Assembly (NCBI RefSeq): GCF_003259365.1
Contig: NZ_QLLY01000019.1
Span: 1-64,000 of the forward strand
DNA from: Streptomyces sp. PsTaAH-137
GTDB lineage: Bacteria > Actinomycetota > Actinomycetes > Streptomycetales > Streptomycetaceae
DNA: 64,000 nucleotides
Reading direction: 5' to 3'
Shown here: positions 39,170 through 48,227 of the stretch, one piece after another
Layout: the number at the start of each line of letters is the position of its first letter
Position numbering within the stretch: position 1 is the stretch's first letter
The notes under the pieces: model-generated
Told to the model about the DNA's origin: nothing
What the model saw: the letters and a program-made list of their open reading frames with translations, nothing else
The model's database searches: none
Position numbers and translations under genes: made by a program

Positions 39170-40588
39170 ATGGCCGCTGGTGCCATGAATCGCTGGACCC
39201 AATCACTGGCCGACGCCAAGCCGGTCGCGTACTGGCTCGACGACCCGGGCCGCCCCGAGGCCCGCCCCGCCCTCACCGGCGACGAGCACTGCGACCTGCT
39301 GGTCGTGGGCGGCGGCTACAGCGGGCTGTGGACGGCGCTGCTCGCCAAGGAGCGCGACCCCGGCCGGGACGTGGTCCTCGTCGAGGGCCGCGAGATCGGC
39401 TGGGCCGCCTCCGGGCGCAACGGCGGCTTCTGCGCCGCCTCCCTCACGCACGGCACGGCCAACGGGCTGACCCGCTGGCCCAAGGAGATCAAGAAGCTGG
39501 AGGAGCTGGGCGCCGCCAACCTCGACGCCATCGAGGCGGCCGTCGCCCGCTACTCCATCGACTGCGACTTCGAGCGCACCGGCGAACTGGACGTGGCCAC
39601 CCAGCCGCACCAGGCCGCCGAACTCCGCGCGTTCCACGAGGAGCTGGGCGAGGCCGGTCTCGTCGACGGCCTGGAACTCCTCGACGCCGAGCAGACCCGC
39701 GAGCAGGTGAACTCGCCGACCTTCCAGGGCGCCCTGTACGACCGCGACGGCGTCGCCATGCTCCACCCGGCGAAGCTGGCCTGGGGCCTCAAGCAGGCCT
39801 GCCTCGACCTCGGCGTGCGCGTCTACGAGAACACCCCGGCCACGCAGCTCGCGTCGAACGGCTCGGGCGTCGCCGTCCGCACCCCGTACGGCCGGGTCTT
39901 CGCACAGCACGCGGCGCTCGGTACGAACGTCTTCCCGTCGCTGGTCAAGCGCGTGCGCCCGTACACCGTCCCGGTCTACGACTACGCGCTGATGACCGAG
40001 CCGCTGACGGACGCCCAGCTGGCGGAGATCGGCTGGAAGAACCGCCAGGGACTCGGCGACTCGGCCAACCAGTTCCACTACTTCCGCCTCTCCGCCGACA
40101 ACCGGATCCTGTGGGGCGGCTACGACGCCATCTACCCGTACGGGGGCCGGGTCCGCGCCGAGCACGACCACCGCCCGGAGACGTACGCGAAGCTGGCCGG
40201 CCACTTCTTCACCTGCTTCCCGCAGCTGGAGGGCCTGCGCTTCACGCACGCGTGGGGCGGCGCGATCGACACCTGCTCGCGCTTCTCGGCGTTCTTCGGC
40301 ACCGCGCACGCGGGCAAGGTGGCCTACGCGGCCGGGTACACCGGGCTCGGCGTCGGCGCGACGCGCTTCGGCGCGGACGTGATGCTCGACCTGCTGTCGG
40401 GGGAGCGCACGGAGCGCACCGAGCTGGAGATGGTCCGCTCCAAGCCGCTGCCGTTCCCGCCCGAGCCGTTCGCGTACACCGGCATCGCGCTCACCAAGTG
40501 GTCCCTGGCCCGCGCCGACGACAACGGCGGCCGCCGCAACGTGTGGCTGAAGGCGATGGACGCGGTGGGGCTCGGCTTCGACAGCTGA
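39170..40588 (+). CDS. puuB: FAD-dependent oxidoreductase, gamma-glutamylputrescine oxidase-like
   Basis: A 472-residue DAO-type flavoenzyme. The FAD site is CDLLVVGGGYSGLWTALLAKERDPGRDVVLVE, with the second flavin motif ASGRNGGFCAASLTHG. GWKNRQGLGDSANQFHYFRLSADNRILWGGYD and the C-terminal AGYTGLGVGATRFGADVMLDLLSG follow the PuuB/YgaF pattern. PuuB oxidises gamma-glutamylputrescine to the aldehyde, which the nearby dehydrogenase would oxidise further. ATG 39170 has GAGGGAG in front. The earlier reading frame start at 38468 is only shadow of potC. Substrate assignment rests on context. Confidence 0.88.
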   Translation: MAAGAMNRWTQSLADAKPVAYWLDDPGRPEARPALTGDEHCDLLVVGGGYSGLWTALLAKERDPGRDVVLVEGREIGWAASGRNGGFCAASLTHGTANGLTRWPKEIKKLEELGAANLDAIEAAVARYSIDCDFERTGELDVATQPHQAAELRAFHEELGEAGLVDGLELLDAEQTREQVNSPTFQGALYDRDGVAMLHPAKLAWGLKQACLDLGVRVYENTPATQLASNGSGVAVRTPYGRVFAQHAALGTNVFPSLVKRVRPYTVPVYDYALMTEPLTDAQLAEIGWKNRQGLGDSANQFHYFRLSADNRILWGGYDAIYPYGGRVRAEHDHRPETYAKLAGHFFTCFPQLEGLRFTHAWGGAIDTCSRFSAFFGTAHAGKVAYAAGYTGLGVGATRFGADVMLDLLSGERTERTELEMVRSKPLPFPPEPFAYTGIALTKWSLARADDNGGRRNVWLKAMDAVGLGFDS

Positions 40589-40599
40589 GCCCGGGGCGC

Positions 40600-40977
40600 T
40601 CACTCCTCGGTGGGCGTCCCCTGATGGAAGTACAGCCGCCACCCGGCCTCCGGGTGGCGGCGCCATACGGAGCTGCGCTGCACCCGGCGCCCGTGGTCCG
40701 CCGAGTGGTACGTCAGGTGCACGACACCGGGGGCGAGCAGCGTGCCCGCCATCTCCGTGACGACCACGGGATCCTCGGCGGTGATGCCTCCGGAGCCCGT
40801 CGCCTCCAGGACGGTCTCCCGGCCCCAGCGCCGCCCGGACGCCCCGAACTCGACGAACTCCGGGTCGAGGAGCGCGGTCACGAGCGCGTCGGAGGCGCGC
40901 ACCTCCGGGTCGAGCAGCCTCAGTTCGCCGTCGATCGCGGCCTGCACCTGCTCCCGTGCCTCTCTGGCGGCTTCCAT
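40600..40977 (-). CDS. NTF2-like/DUF4440-type protein
   Basis: The 125-residue protein has an NTF2-like fold: an N-terminal helix (EAAREAREQVQAAIDGELRLLDPEVRASDALVTALLDPEFVEFGASGRRWGRETVLEA) and a curved sheet ending in RSSVWRRHPEAGWRLYFHQGTPTEE, with the conserved Trp near the end. DUF4440 members range from small enzymes to stress proteins. There are no catalytic residues I can assign. Convergent with the PuuB-like gene with an 11-base gap. Confidence 0.85.
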   Translation of the reverse strand: MEAAREAREQVQAAIDGELRLLDPEVRASDALVTALLDPEFVEFGASGRRWGRETVLEATGSGGITAEDPVVVTEMAGTLLAPGVVHLTYHSADHGRRVQRSSVWRRHPEAGWRLYFHQGTPTEE

Positions 40978-41123
40978 GCCGGAAGCGTAGTGAACCGGCG
41001 TACGCCCTGATGAGACGTGTGATCCGGTTCACTCCAGGAAAGATGCCGAACCCGCGTAATGCGCGGGGCGCCGGCCGCTCTCGCTCGTGACCATCGAAGT
41101 CGAAGCGAGAGGGAGGTCCCGCC

Positions 41124-41585
41124 ATGACCGGCTCAGGCGTGGCTAAGTCGGCGGTCGAGTGGCTGGTGTCGGTGGCGCCGGATCCGGACGCGTGCCGCTG
41201 GGAGTGGGAGCGCAATCCGCTCGGGGTGGCGCTGCTGCCCGCCGGCAAGGAGTGGGACGTGCTGATCCTGCCCGGGGAGCTGGGCTATCCGACGCTCGAC
41301 GTCCTGACCCGCGTCATCGACCGCCCCGGCCCGGTCCTCGCGGACTTCGGCGAGGCCCGGATGGGCTTCTTCGTCCCCGCGGGCACGGTCGCGCGCTGGC
41401 TCGGGACGGGGGTGCGGGGCGCGGGTCACGGCACCTGGATCGTGGTCCCCTACCCGGGCCGCGCCACCGGCGGCGTGCGCTGGCTGGTGCCGCCGGACGG
41501 CCAGGGCACACTCACCGATCCGGCGCTCCTCGAACTCGCGATGCACGAGGCGGCGGCCCAACTGGCGCGGGAATCGGGGGAGTAG
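41124..41585 (+). CDS. Hypothetical protein, prim-pol-like style
   Basis: A 153-residue protein from ATG 41124, preceded by GAGGGAGG. It contains WEWERNPLGVALLPAGKEWDVLILPGELGYPTLDVLTR, GEARMGFFVPAGTVARWLGTGVRGAGHGTWIVVPYP and a C-terminal helix. The order of segments recalls the N-terminal part of small bifunctional primase/polymerase-like proteins found widely in Streptomyces, but no catalytic acidic cluster is visible, so that link is weak. The gene stands alone, just before the chitinase control region. No function can be given. Confidence 0.75.
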   Translation: MTGSGVAKSAVEWLVSVAPDPDACRWEWERNPLGVALLPAGKEWDVLILPGELGYPTLDVLTRVIDRPGPVLADFGEARMGFFVPAGTVARWLGTGVRGAGHGTWIVVPYPGRATGGVRWLVPPDGQGTLTDPALLELAMHEAAAQLARESGE

Positions 41586-41618
41586 GCGAGGGGTTCGGCG
41601 GGACTCAAGTTGATCTCG

Positions 41619-41660
41619 GGGTTCGCGAACCCTTGACAACTCAATTGGTCTGGACCAAGT
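41619..41660 (+). promoter_or_regulatory. Chitinase promoter with DasR-type operator and a 14-bp palindrome
   Basis: TTGACA (41633-41638) is a good -35 box. TTGGTC-TG-GACCAA (41645-41658) matches the DasR-responsive element form TGGTCTAGACCA. Immediately upstream, GGGTTCGCGAACCC (41619-41632) is a perfect palindrome that ends one base before the -35 box. Control by N-acetylglucosamine through DasR is expected from the first site; the binder of the second is unknown. Confidence 0.72.
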
Positions 41661-41713
41661 TGGGCGCACTCCGCTCCACCGTGCCCCTTCCCCCGCCACG
41701 CCCGGAGGCAGTC

Positions 41714-43537
41714 ATGGCCCGTACCGGACCACCCCGCAGATTCCTGACCGCCGTGACGGCGGCGGCGCTCGCCGCCGCCGGCCTCACCGCGCTGACCGCG
41801 CCCGCCCACGCCGCCGACACCGAACTCGCCCGCAACGGCGGCTTCGAGTCCGGCCTCGACGGCTGGACGTGCTCGGCCGGCACCGGAAAGACCGTCAGCT
41901 CGCCCACGCACAGCGGCACGTCGGCCCTCCAGGGGACGCCGACCGCGGGCGACAACGCGCAGTGCACGCAGACCGTGACGGTGAAGCCGGGCTCCACGTA
42001 CTCGCTCTCCGGGTACGTCCGCGGCAGCTACGTCTACCTGGGCGCGACCGGCACCGGCACCACGGACGTCTCGACGTGGACCCAGTCGGCCGCCGACTGG
42101 CAGAAGCTGTCGACGACCTTCACGACCGGCCCGTCCACCACCAAGGTCACGCTCTTCACGCACGGCTGGTACGGCACCCCCGCCTACACCGCCGACGACA
42201 TCAGCCTGATCGGCCCCGGCGGCGAGGCCCCCGTCCTCCCGGCCGCTCCCACCGGCGTCAAGACGGGCACCGTGACGGCCACCTCGGTCGCCCTGTCCTG
42301 GCCCGCCGTCTCCGGCGCGACGAGCTACGCCGTCTACGTCAACGGCGCCAAGTCCCGCACCGTGACCGGCACGTCGACGACCCTCACCGGCCTGACGCCC
42401 GCCACGGCCTACAGCCTCCAGGTCACCGCGCTCAACGACGCGGGCGAGTCCTCGAAGTCGACCGCCGTCACGGCGACCACGGCGCAGAGCTCGGGCGGCG
42501 GCAACCAGGGCTCCGGCGACCTCCCCGCCCACGCCCTCGTCGGCTACCTCCACGCGAGCTTCGCCAACGGCGCCGGCTACACCCGCCTCGCCGACGTCCC
42601 CGACAGCTGGGACGTCATCGACCTCTCCTTCGGCGAGCCGACCTCGGTGACCTCCGGAGACATCCGCTTCAACCGCTGCCCGGTCACCGAGTGCCCGAAC
42701 GTCGAGTCGGACGCCGACTTCAAGGCGGCCATCAAGGCCAAGCAGGCGGCCGGCAAGAAGGTGCTGATCTCGATCGGCGGCCAGAACGGCCAGGTCCAGC
42801 TCACCACCACGGCGGCCCGCGACACCTTCGTCTCGTCGGTCTCGAAGATCATCGACACCTGGGGCCTCGACGGCCTGGACATCGACTTCGAGGGCCACTC
42901 GCTGTCCCTGAACACGGGCGACACGGACTTCAAGAACCCGACCACGCCCGTCGTCGTCAACCTGATCTCGGCGCTGAAGACCCTGAAGGCCAAGTACGGC
43001 GACAAGTTCGTCCTCACCATGGCCCCGGAGACCTTCTTCGTCCAGAACGGCTACCAGTTCTACGGCAGCGGCAAGTGGGGCGGCCAGGACCCGCGCTGCG
43101 GCGCCTACCTCCCGGTCATCTACGCCATGCGCGACGACCTGAGCCTGCTGCACGTCCAGGACTACAACTCGGGCCCGATCATGGGCCTCGACAACCAGTA
43201 CCACTCCATGGGCGGCGCCGACTTCCACATCGCCATGACCGACATGCTCCTGACGGGCTTCCCGGTCGCGGGCGACGCCAACAACGTCTTCCCGCCGCTC
43301 CGCCCCGACCAGGTCGCCATCGGCATGCCGGCCTCCACCAACGCGGGCAACGGCTACGTCTCCCCGGCCGAGCAGAACAAGGCCCTGAACTGCCTCACCA
43401 AGAAGACCGACTGCGGCTCGTACACGACCCACGGCACGTGGCCGACGCTGCGCGGTCTGATGACGTGGTCGGTGAACTGGGACCGGTTCAACAACTGGGA
43501 GTTCCAGAAGAACTTCGACGCGTACTTCGGCAGCTAG
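41714..43537 (+). CDS. Secreted GH18 chitinase with CBM and FN3 domains
   Basis: A 607-residue secreted enzyme that cuts chitin. Signal peptide 1-33 (cut after AHA). A carbohydrate-binding beta-sandwich at about 35-175 begins ELARNGGFESGLDGW, as in CBM16-like modules. A fibronectin type III domain spans about 185-265, then a short Gly/Ser linker. The GH18 barrel runs from about 280 with SIGG (KVLISIGGQNG) and the catalytic D386-G-L-D-I-D-F-E393, Glu393 being the proton donor. The catalytic part resembles ChiC/ChiD-type Streptomyces chitinases. ATG 41714 follows a promoter with a DasR-type site. It overlaps the convergent McrC gene end by 4 bases. Confidence 0.93.
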   Translation: MARTGPPRRFLTAVTAAALAAAGLTALTAPAHAADTELARNGGFESGLDGWTCSAGTGKTVSSPTHSGTSALQGTPTAGDNAQCTQTVTVKPGSTYSLSGYVRGSYVYLGATGTGTTDVSTWTQSAADWQKLSTTFTTGPSTTKVTLFTHGWYGTPAYTADDISLIGPGGEAPVLPAAPTGVKTGTVTATSVALSWPAVSGATSYAVYVNGAKSRTVTGTSTTLTGLTPATAYSLQVTALNDAGESSKSTAVTATTAQSSGGGNQGSGDLPAHALVGYLHASFANGAGYTRLADVPDSWDVIDLSFGEPTSVTSGDIRFNRCPVTECPNVESDADFKAAIKAKQAAGKKVLISIGGQNGQVQLTTTAARDTFVSSVSKIIDTWGLDGLDIDFEGHSLSLNTGDTDFKNPTTPVVVNLISALKTLKAKYGDKFVLTMAPETFFVQNGYQFYGSGKWGGQDPRCGAYLPVIYAMRDDLSLLHVQDYNSGPIMGLDNQYHSMGGADFHIAMTDMLLTGFPVAGDANNVFPPLRPDQVAIGMPASTNAGNGYVSPAEQNKALNCLTKKTDCGSYTTHGTWPTLRGLMTWSVNWDRFNNWEFQKNFDAYFGS

Positions 43538-44820
43538 TCGCGCCGGGTCACCTCGGCGAGCAGCTCCGACAGGAACTCCGCCCGCCGCGGTGACTCCAGT
43601 GCGCCCAGGGCCGCTGGCAGGTCCAGCGGCACCGGGCGCACGCGCGCCGACACGGTCCCGTCCCAGCGCCGTACGGCCACGGCCGCGCGGTTCCCCGACG
43701 CCCCGCCCGGGTGCAGCAGCACGCAGGCGGGCGGGGCGTCGCCGGGGTCGCGGGCCAGGGCGTGCGCGTACAGGAACGCCTGGTACAGGTCGGAGGTCGA
43801 GACCTTCCGGGTGTCGTACAGCTTGTACTTGACGTCCACCGGGCGCACGAAGGGGAGTGCGTCCGGGCCGCCGCGGATCAGGATGTCGGGGCGTACCTCG
43901 CTGTAGGGGCGGGCGGACTGCTCGTTCCACAGGACGTGGGTGTGCCGGGACTGGCCCTCGACCGCGAGACCCGTGCCCTCCGCGGCCTCGGCCAGCAAAC
44001 GGGTCGTGAACAGCTCGAACAGCTCGTTCATGTCGATCAGAAAGGCCCGTGCGGCCAGCGGCCCGGAGCCGAAGAGGTCGTCGAGGCCGCCGCCGGTCAG
44101 CAGCAGCGCCGACCAGAAGTGGGCGGTGCGGTAGTGCTCGTTGTGCCGGTGATGGTTCAGCCGTCCCAGGTCCTCGCGCACGTCGGCCGGGCGGGTCGGC
44201 GCGTACTGGGCGAAGCGGGCCGCCACCCGGCGGGCGCGCGCCCGGACGGCGAGCGACGAGGTGGTGCGGGCCGCGAGATCGGTCGCGGCCGCGCACACCC
44301 GGTTGTCCACGATGTCGGTGTCGAAGTCGTCGTAGCGACAGGCCAGTCGGTCCAGCCGCCCGTAGTGGTGCAGCAGCTGACGGTCCGGCAGGAGCCGCCC
44401 GCGGACGGCGGGCAGCGGCGCCTCGCGGCGCACGTAGTCACGGCGCACGCCTCGCGCGAGCAGCCGCTCGGCATGCGCGGTGACCATCAGGGCCACCAGA
44501 TCCCGCAGATGCGGTGCCCCGTGGGTGAAGGTCCGCCGCGCGGCCAGGGCGTCGGGGGCTGCGCCGACCGCGATGTGCAGCATTCGCAGCACGTCCAGGC
44601 CGGTGCCCAGGTACTTGGGCTCGACCCGGATCTCGCAGCCGTCCAGGGAGACGACGCCGACGTACTGTCCCGCGCTCACCTCGATCCGGCCGCCCGCCAG
44701 TTCGCGCACCCGCAGGCGGCGCGCGAACCGCTCGTCGGCGACGGCCCGCCGGTCCGCGGCGCTGAGCCGGACCCCGTCGAACTCCGCGCTCCCGTACTCG
44801 CGCAGGACAAGGACGCGCAC
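43534..44820 (-). CDS. mcrC: McrC-type nuclease subunit of a type IV restriction system
   Basis: The 428-residue protein fits the McrC family. An N-terminal beta domain of about 100 residues would contact the McrB ring. A long helical part follows (DYVRREAPLPAVRGRLLPDRQLLHHYGRLDRLACRYDDFDTDIVDNRV is a family hallmark). The C-terminal PD-(D/E)xK nuclease has D312 in VRPDILIRGG and D329-V-K331 in VDVKYKLYD. The complex cuts DNA with modified bases. GTG 44820 follows the mcrB stop by two bases, so the two are translated together. Key catalytic residues are intact, so the gene looks functional. Confidence 0.9.
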   Translation of the reverse strand: MRVLVLREYGSAEFDGVRLSAADRRAVADERFARRLRVRELAGGRIEVSAGQYVGVVSLDGCEIRVEPKYLGTGLDVLRMLHIAVGAAPDALAARRTFTHGAPHLRDLVALMVTAHAERLLARGVRRDYVRREAPLPAVRGRLLPDRQLLHHYGRLDRLACRYDDFDTDIVDNRVCAAATDLAARTTSSLAVRARARRVAARFAQYAPTRPADVREDLGRLNHHRHNEHYRTAHFWSALLLTGGGLDDLFGSGPLAARAFLIDMNELFELFTTRLLAEAAEGTGLAVEGQSRHTHVLWNEQSARPYSEVRPDILIRGGPDALPFVRPVDVKYKLYDTRKVSTSDLYQAFLYAHALARDPGDAPPACVLLHPGGASGNRAAVAVRRWDGTVSARVRPVPLDLPAALGALESPRRAEFLSELLAEVTRRD

Positions 44821-44824
44821 CGGC

Positions 44825-47308
44825 CTACTCCGCCTGGTCCTTGACCTGGAACTCCTTGTACAGGGCGGCGATCAGCGTCTCGTCCTCCACCTCGCGCAGC
44901 GTGTGGCTGTCGCGGTCCACCAGCTCTTCGCCGAGGAAGGACGCGAGGAGCGTGTAGTCGTCGTACGCGTACTCCTGGAGCAGCGGCAGCACCTCGCCCC
45001 GCACGATCGCGGCGAGTTCGGCCGCCGAGTCCACCGGAGCGCCGCCCGGCAGGAAGTAGGCGTGGCCGATCTGCTTCTCGCGGTCGAGGCGGGTGCGGAT
45101 GCGCTCGTTGAGGGCGTCCAGCATCTCGGCGAGGTGCAGCTGATCGACGTAACAGCCCTCCAGCGGAGTGGAGTCGGGGAGGAGTTCGAGGAACGCGAAG
45201 CGGCGGCGGACGGCCGCGTCGAGCATCCGGATGGAGCGGTCGGCGGTGTTCATCGTGCCGATGAGCCGCACGTTCGGCGGAACGGCGAACGGCTTGCCGC
45301 TCAGGGGCAGCGTGACCGTGCGGCCGCGCTTGTCCCGCTCGATCAGGGTGATCAACTCACCCAGGATCTTGGGGAGATCGCCCCGGTTGAGCTCGTCGAC
45401 GACCATCAGGTACGGGCGTGCGGGGTCCGCGGCCGCGGTCGTGCAGACACGCTTGAAGACTCCGTCGACCAGGTCGAGTGCGAGCCCGGTGCCCCCGGCG
45501 CCCGGCACCGGCCGGAACCCCTCGATGAAGTCCTCGTAGCCGTAGCTGGGATGGAAGGTGACCACGGTCAGCAGGCCCGCTTCCAATAGCGTGCCGAGCG
45601 CGGCCTCGTAGCCGGGGGAGCCGGGCTCCGCGTACGGGTCGAGGCCGGGCAGTCCGCTGACCTCGCCGAGTCCGCGCACCGCGTAGTTCAGTGCTGTGTA
45701 CGTCTTTCCGGTGCCCGGCGGACCGAACAGCACGACCTGGCCGCGCCGGTCGAGGCCCTCGGTGATGCGTTGCAGCAGCGGGTCCAGCGGCGGGGCGGGA
45801 ACCTCGTCCTGCCGCACGGCCGCTGCCGGTGTCTCCGCCCGCCGCAAGTCCTTGATCCGCCTCCAGGTCGCGGCCGGCACGTCCTTCACCGTCACCGTCG
45901 CCCAGGCGCCCTCGGGCTGGGCCAGCCGGCCCGCACAACTGTCGTCCCACTCCACGGAGACCGTGTGCCGGTGGTCGGCGCGGTCGGGGCGCCAGGTGTA
46001 GCCCTCGTCGGTGACCCGGCCCACGGCAAGGACCTGACTGGCCCCCGTGTTGGCGACCACGAGATCACCGGGGCGCAGGCTCAGCAGCTTCCAGAGCTCG
46101 TTCGCCTTTGCGGAGACCTTCGACTGGAAGTTGTTGTACTCGGAGCCGAACGCCTCGCGGAACGCAGCCGTGTACTCGTCCCTGTCGGCGAACTCGCGCA
46201 GGTCACCGACCGCGTCCCAGCCCACCGCGATGTACCCGCCCGCGCGGCACTGCTCCCACACCTCACCATCCCGGCCCGCGGCGATCTTGACGATCTGCCG
46301 GGTCCGGTTCGGATCCGCCCACCAGTACAGGAACCGCACCACGAGCCGCGGCGGCCAGCCCGCGAACCGCTCGTCGGCGTCGATCACCTGCTTGAGCCTC
46401 GCCTGCAGCGCGAACCGTTCGAGACGCGGCGCGGGCTGTCCGGTCAGCCGGTGCAGGAAGTGGCGTACGAGGTCGCCCGTGTAGACCGGAAGCGTGGACT
46501 CGGGCGCGTACACCGAGAGGGTCTTGGCGATCAGGGAGGGTCCCGAGCGGACCGCGTCGATCGAGTCGATGTCCGACAGGCGTCCGTCGCGGGCCGCCGC
46601 CACGGCCTCGACGATCCCGGACCGCACCGCCTGCCAGGCCGTCTCGACGTCGGGATAGCGCGGGTCGTGCCACCAACTGCCGTCCTTGCGGCGGAAGACG
46701 AGGTGCTTCATCGCCGAGCCGCCCGCGATGCTGCCGAGCGCGTTGCTGCCGAACTCGACGAGGTAGCAGTACGGCTTGGTGGTGGCGCTGTCGCCCTGTC
46801 CGAGCGCGTAGCGCGCCAGAGGAAGAGCGGGCCACTCGGCGAGCGGGAACGCCTCCCGGATCCCGGCCGCCTCTGCCTCCGCCTCCGTCAGGACCTTCTC
46901 GTGGGCGTCGCGGTCGAACGCGGCGAGCGCGTCGGCGAGCGGCCACGGACGCAGCCCCTCGGCCTGTGCGGCGGTGACCGATTCGAGGACGCAGCCGCAT
47001 ACTCCGGTGACCGGGCGCCCCTGGCCGTTGAGCAGCCCCTTCTCCCGGGCGAACGCGGCGCGTCCCACGCTGTCCTCGGTCGGCGCCGAATCGATCAGGC
47101 GCCGCCAGATCAGCCGCTCCGGGTCGGCGGCCCGGGGCAGGGTGTGCGCGTCGGTCAGATGGCGGCACCGCGGATCGTGGTGGATCAACTGCCCGTGCAG
47201 CGGCAGGATCACCTCGCCCGGCGACGGGGTGAGGGCGTACTCCCGGCCCTCGAAGGCCACGACCGTACGCTCCTCGGTCAAGCCTGACCGCTCCTGCCCG
47301 CCCGTCAT
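44825..47308 (-). CDS. mcrB: McrB-type AAA+ GTPase with EVE/PUA-like recognition domain
   Basis: An 827-residue subunit. The C-terminal AAA+ motor has Walker A GPPGTGKT (529-536), Walker B YLMVVDELNRGDLPKILGE and the McrB-specific MNTADRS (686-692), which confers GTP use. Residues about 340-470 (WEQCRAGGYIAVGWDAVGDL and LRPGDLVVANTGASQVLAVGRVTDEGYTW) look like an EVE/PUA-type domain that would read modified bases. The first 330 residues form a further domain with HHDPRCRH near residue 43 and a conserved helical part, of unknown role. The start ATG 47308 has GGGGAG upstream. The paired McrC gene follows. Confidence 0.9.
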   Translation of the reverse strand: MTGGQERSGLTEERTVVAFEGREYALTPSPGEVILPLHGQLIHHDPRCRHLTDAHTLPRAADPERLIWRRLIDSAPTEDSVGRAAFAREKGLLNGQGRPVTGVCGCVLESVTAAQAEGLRPWPLADALAAFDRDAHEKVLTEAEAEAAGIREAFPLAEWPALPLARYALGQGDSATTKPYCYLVEFGSNALGSIAGGSAMKHLVFRRKDGSWWHDPRYPDVETAWQAVRSGIVEAVAAARDGRLSDIDSIDAVRSGPSLIAKTLSVYAPESTLPVYTGDLVRHFLHRLTGQPAPRLERFALQARLKQVIDADERFAGWPPRLVVRFLYWWADPNRTRQIVKIAAGRDGEVWEQCRAGGYIAVGWDAVGDLREFADRDEYTAAFREAFGSEYNNFQSKVSAKANELWKLLSLRPGDLVVANTGASQVLAVGRVTDEGYTWRPDRADHRHTVSVEWDDSCAGRLAQPEGAWATVTVKDVPAATWRRIKDLRRAETPAAAVRQDEVPAPPLDPLLQRITEGLDRRGQVVLFGPPGTGKTYTALNYAVRGLGEVSGLPGLDPYAEPGSPGYEAALGTLLEAGLLTVVTFHPSYGYEDFIEGFRPVPGAGGTGLALDLVDGVFKRVCTTAAADPARPYLMVVDELNRGDLPKILGELITLIERDKRGRTVTLPLSGKPFAVPPNVRLIGTMNTADRSIRMLDAAVRRRFAFLELLPDSTPLEGCYVDQLHLAEMLDALNERIRTRLDREKQIGHAYFLPGGAPVDSAAELAAIVRGEVLPLLQEYAYDDYTLLASFLGEELVDRDSHTLREVEDETLIAALYKEFQVKDQAE

Positions 47309-47324
47309 GTGCTCCCCGCCTCCG

Positions 47325-48125
47325 TCAACCGTCCCCGTCCGGCTGTCGACCGTATCGCGCCAGGAGCCGGGCGAGCCCGGTGATCAGCAGAACGGCCAGA
47401 CACCAGCTGCCGATCACATCGACCGGCCAGTGATATCCCTGCCGGACGAGTCCGATGCCGACGCCCAGGTTCAACACCGCGCACCCGTAGACCAGTTCGC
47501 GCCTGCGGAGCAGCAGCGCGCACAAGCCGTACGCCACCGCCGCCGTCGCCGCGTGGCCCGACGGGTAGAAGCCCGTCGCCGGGGCCATCGGCGGTGGGCC
47601 GGGGCGGGCCAGCAGGTGTTGGAGGGGAGTCACCAGGGCCGGGACCAGGGCCATGGTCAGGAGGGAGATCGCCGCCGGGCGCCAGTCGTGGGTGCGCCAG
47701 GTGGTGTACGCGAGGACGGCGGCCAGGACCGGGAGGGCGACCTGGAGATTGCCGAGGTCGGCGAAGAACTCCGCCGGGCCGGACGGGATGGCGCTGGTGC
47801 GGATCGTCGTGCCGAGGTGTTCGTCGGGGGAGAGGAGCGGGCCGGTCGTCGCCACCTGCCAGGTGAGGACCGCGAAGAGGACTGCCGCGAAGGCGGCCAG
47901 AAAAGTGGCCGGGCGCCCCGGAGCAGGGGGGGTAGCTCCGAGACGCCCGATCTGATCGGCGTGCCGCACGCCCCGGGGGGTTTGGGGCGGGCGACCGTCC
48001 GATCGGTGAGGAGTTCCGGAGCCGGAGGCTCCGGGTGTGTGCGCGAGGGCACGACCAGGGCGGGGCTGGGGAGGCTCCGACCCGGATTCGCCCGCAGTTC
48101 CCTGCGGGCGGGGTGTTTCTCTCAT
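47325..48125 (-). CDS. PAP2-family phosphatase
   Basis: The protein has about five to six membrane helices and PAP2 motifs: the KxxxxxxRP-like LQHLLARPGPPP, YPSGHAATAAVAYG with the catalytic His, and GYHWPVDVIGSW with the second His and Asp. It would dephosphorylate lipid phosphates such as undecaprenyl pyrophosphate or phosphatidic acid at the outer face of the membrane. The N-terminal about 70 residues before the first helix are Pro/Gly-rich and may not all be translated; ATG 48125 is the upper limit I favour, and a later start is possible. It lies upstream of mcrB with a gap of 16 bases. Confidence 0.82.
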   Translation of the reverse strand: MRETPRPQGTAGESGSEPPQPRPGRALAHTPGASGSGTPHRSDGRPPQTPRGVRHADQIGRLGATPPAPGRPATFLAAFAAVLFAVLTWQVATTGPLLSPDEHLGTTIRTSAIPSGPAEFFADLGNLQVALPVLAAVLAYTTWRTHDWRPAAISLLTMALVPALVTPLQHLLARPGPPPMAPATGFYPSGHAATAAVAYGLCALLLRRRELVYGCAVLNLGVGIGLVRQGYHWPVDVIGSWCLAVLLITGLARLLARYGRQPDGDG

Positions 48126-48227
48126 CTGCGGAAACCGTACGTCAGGGAATGGGGGCCACAACAGCCGGTTCGACAAGCTGCCATGGGGCCCCCACACCTT
48201 CTTCACATGCTCCGACCGCCGCTCCGC

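Noticed and set aside
41450..44296. 948-codon minus-strand frame
   Set aside because: It shadows the chitinase gene and part of mcrC; its composition is repetitive Gly/Arg/Val and no domain is visible.
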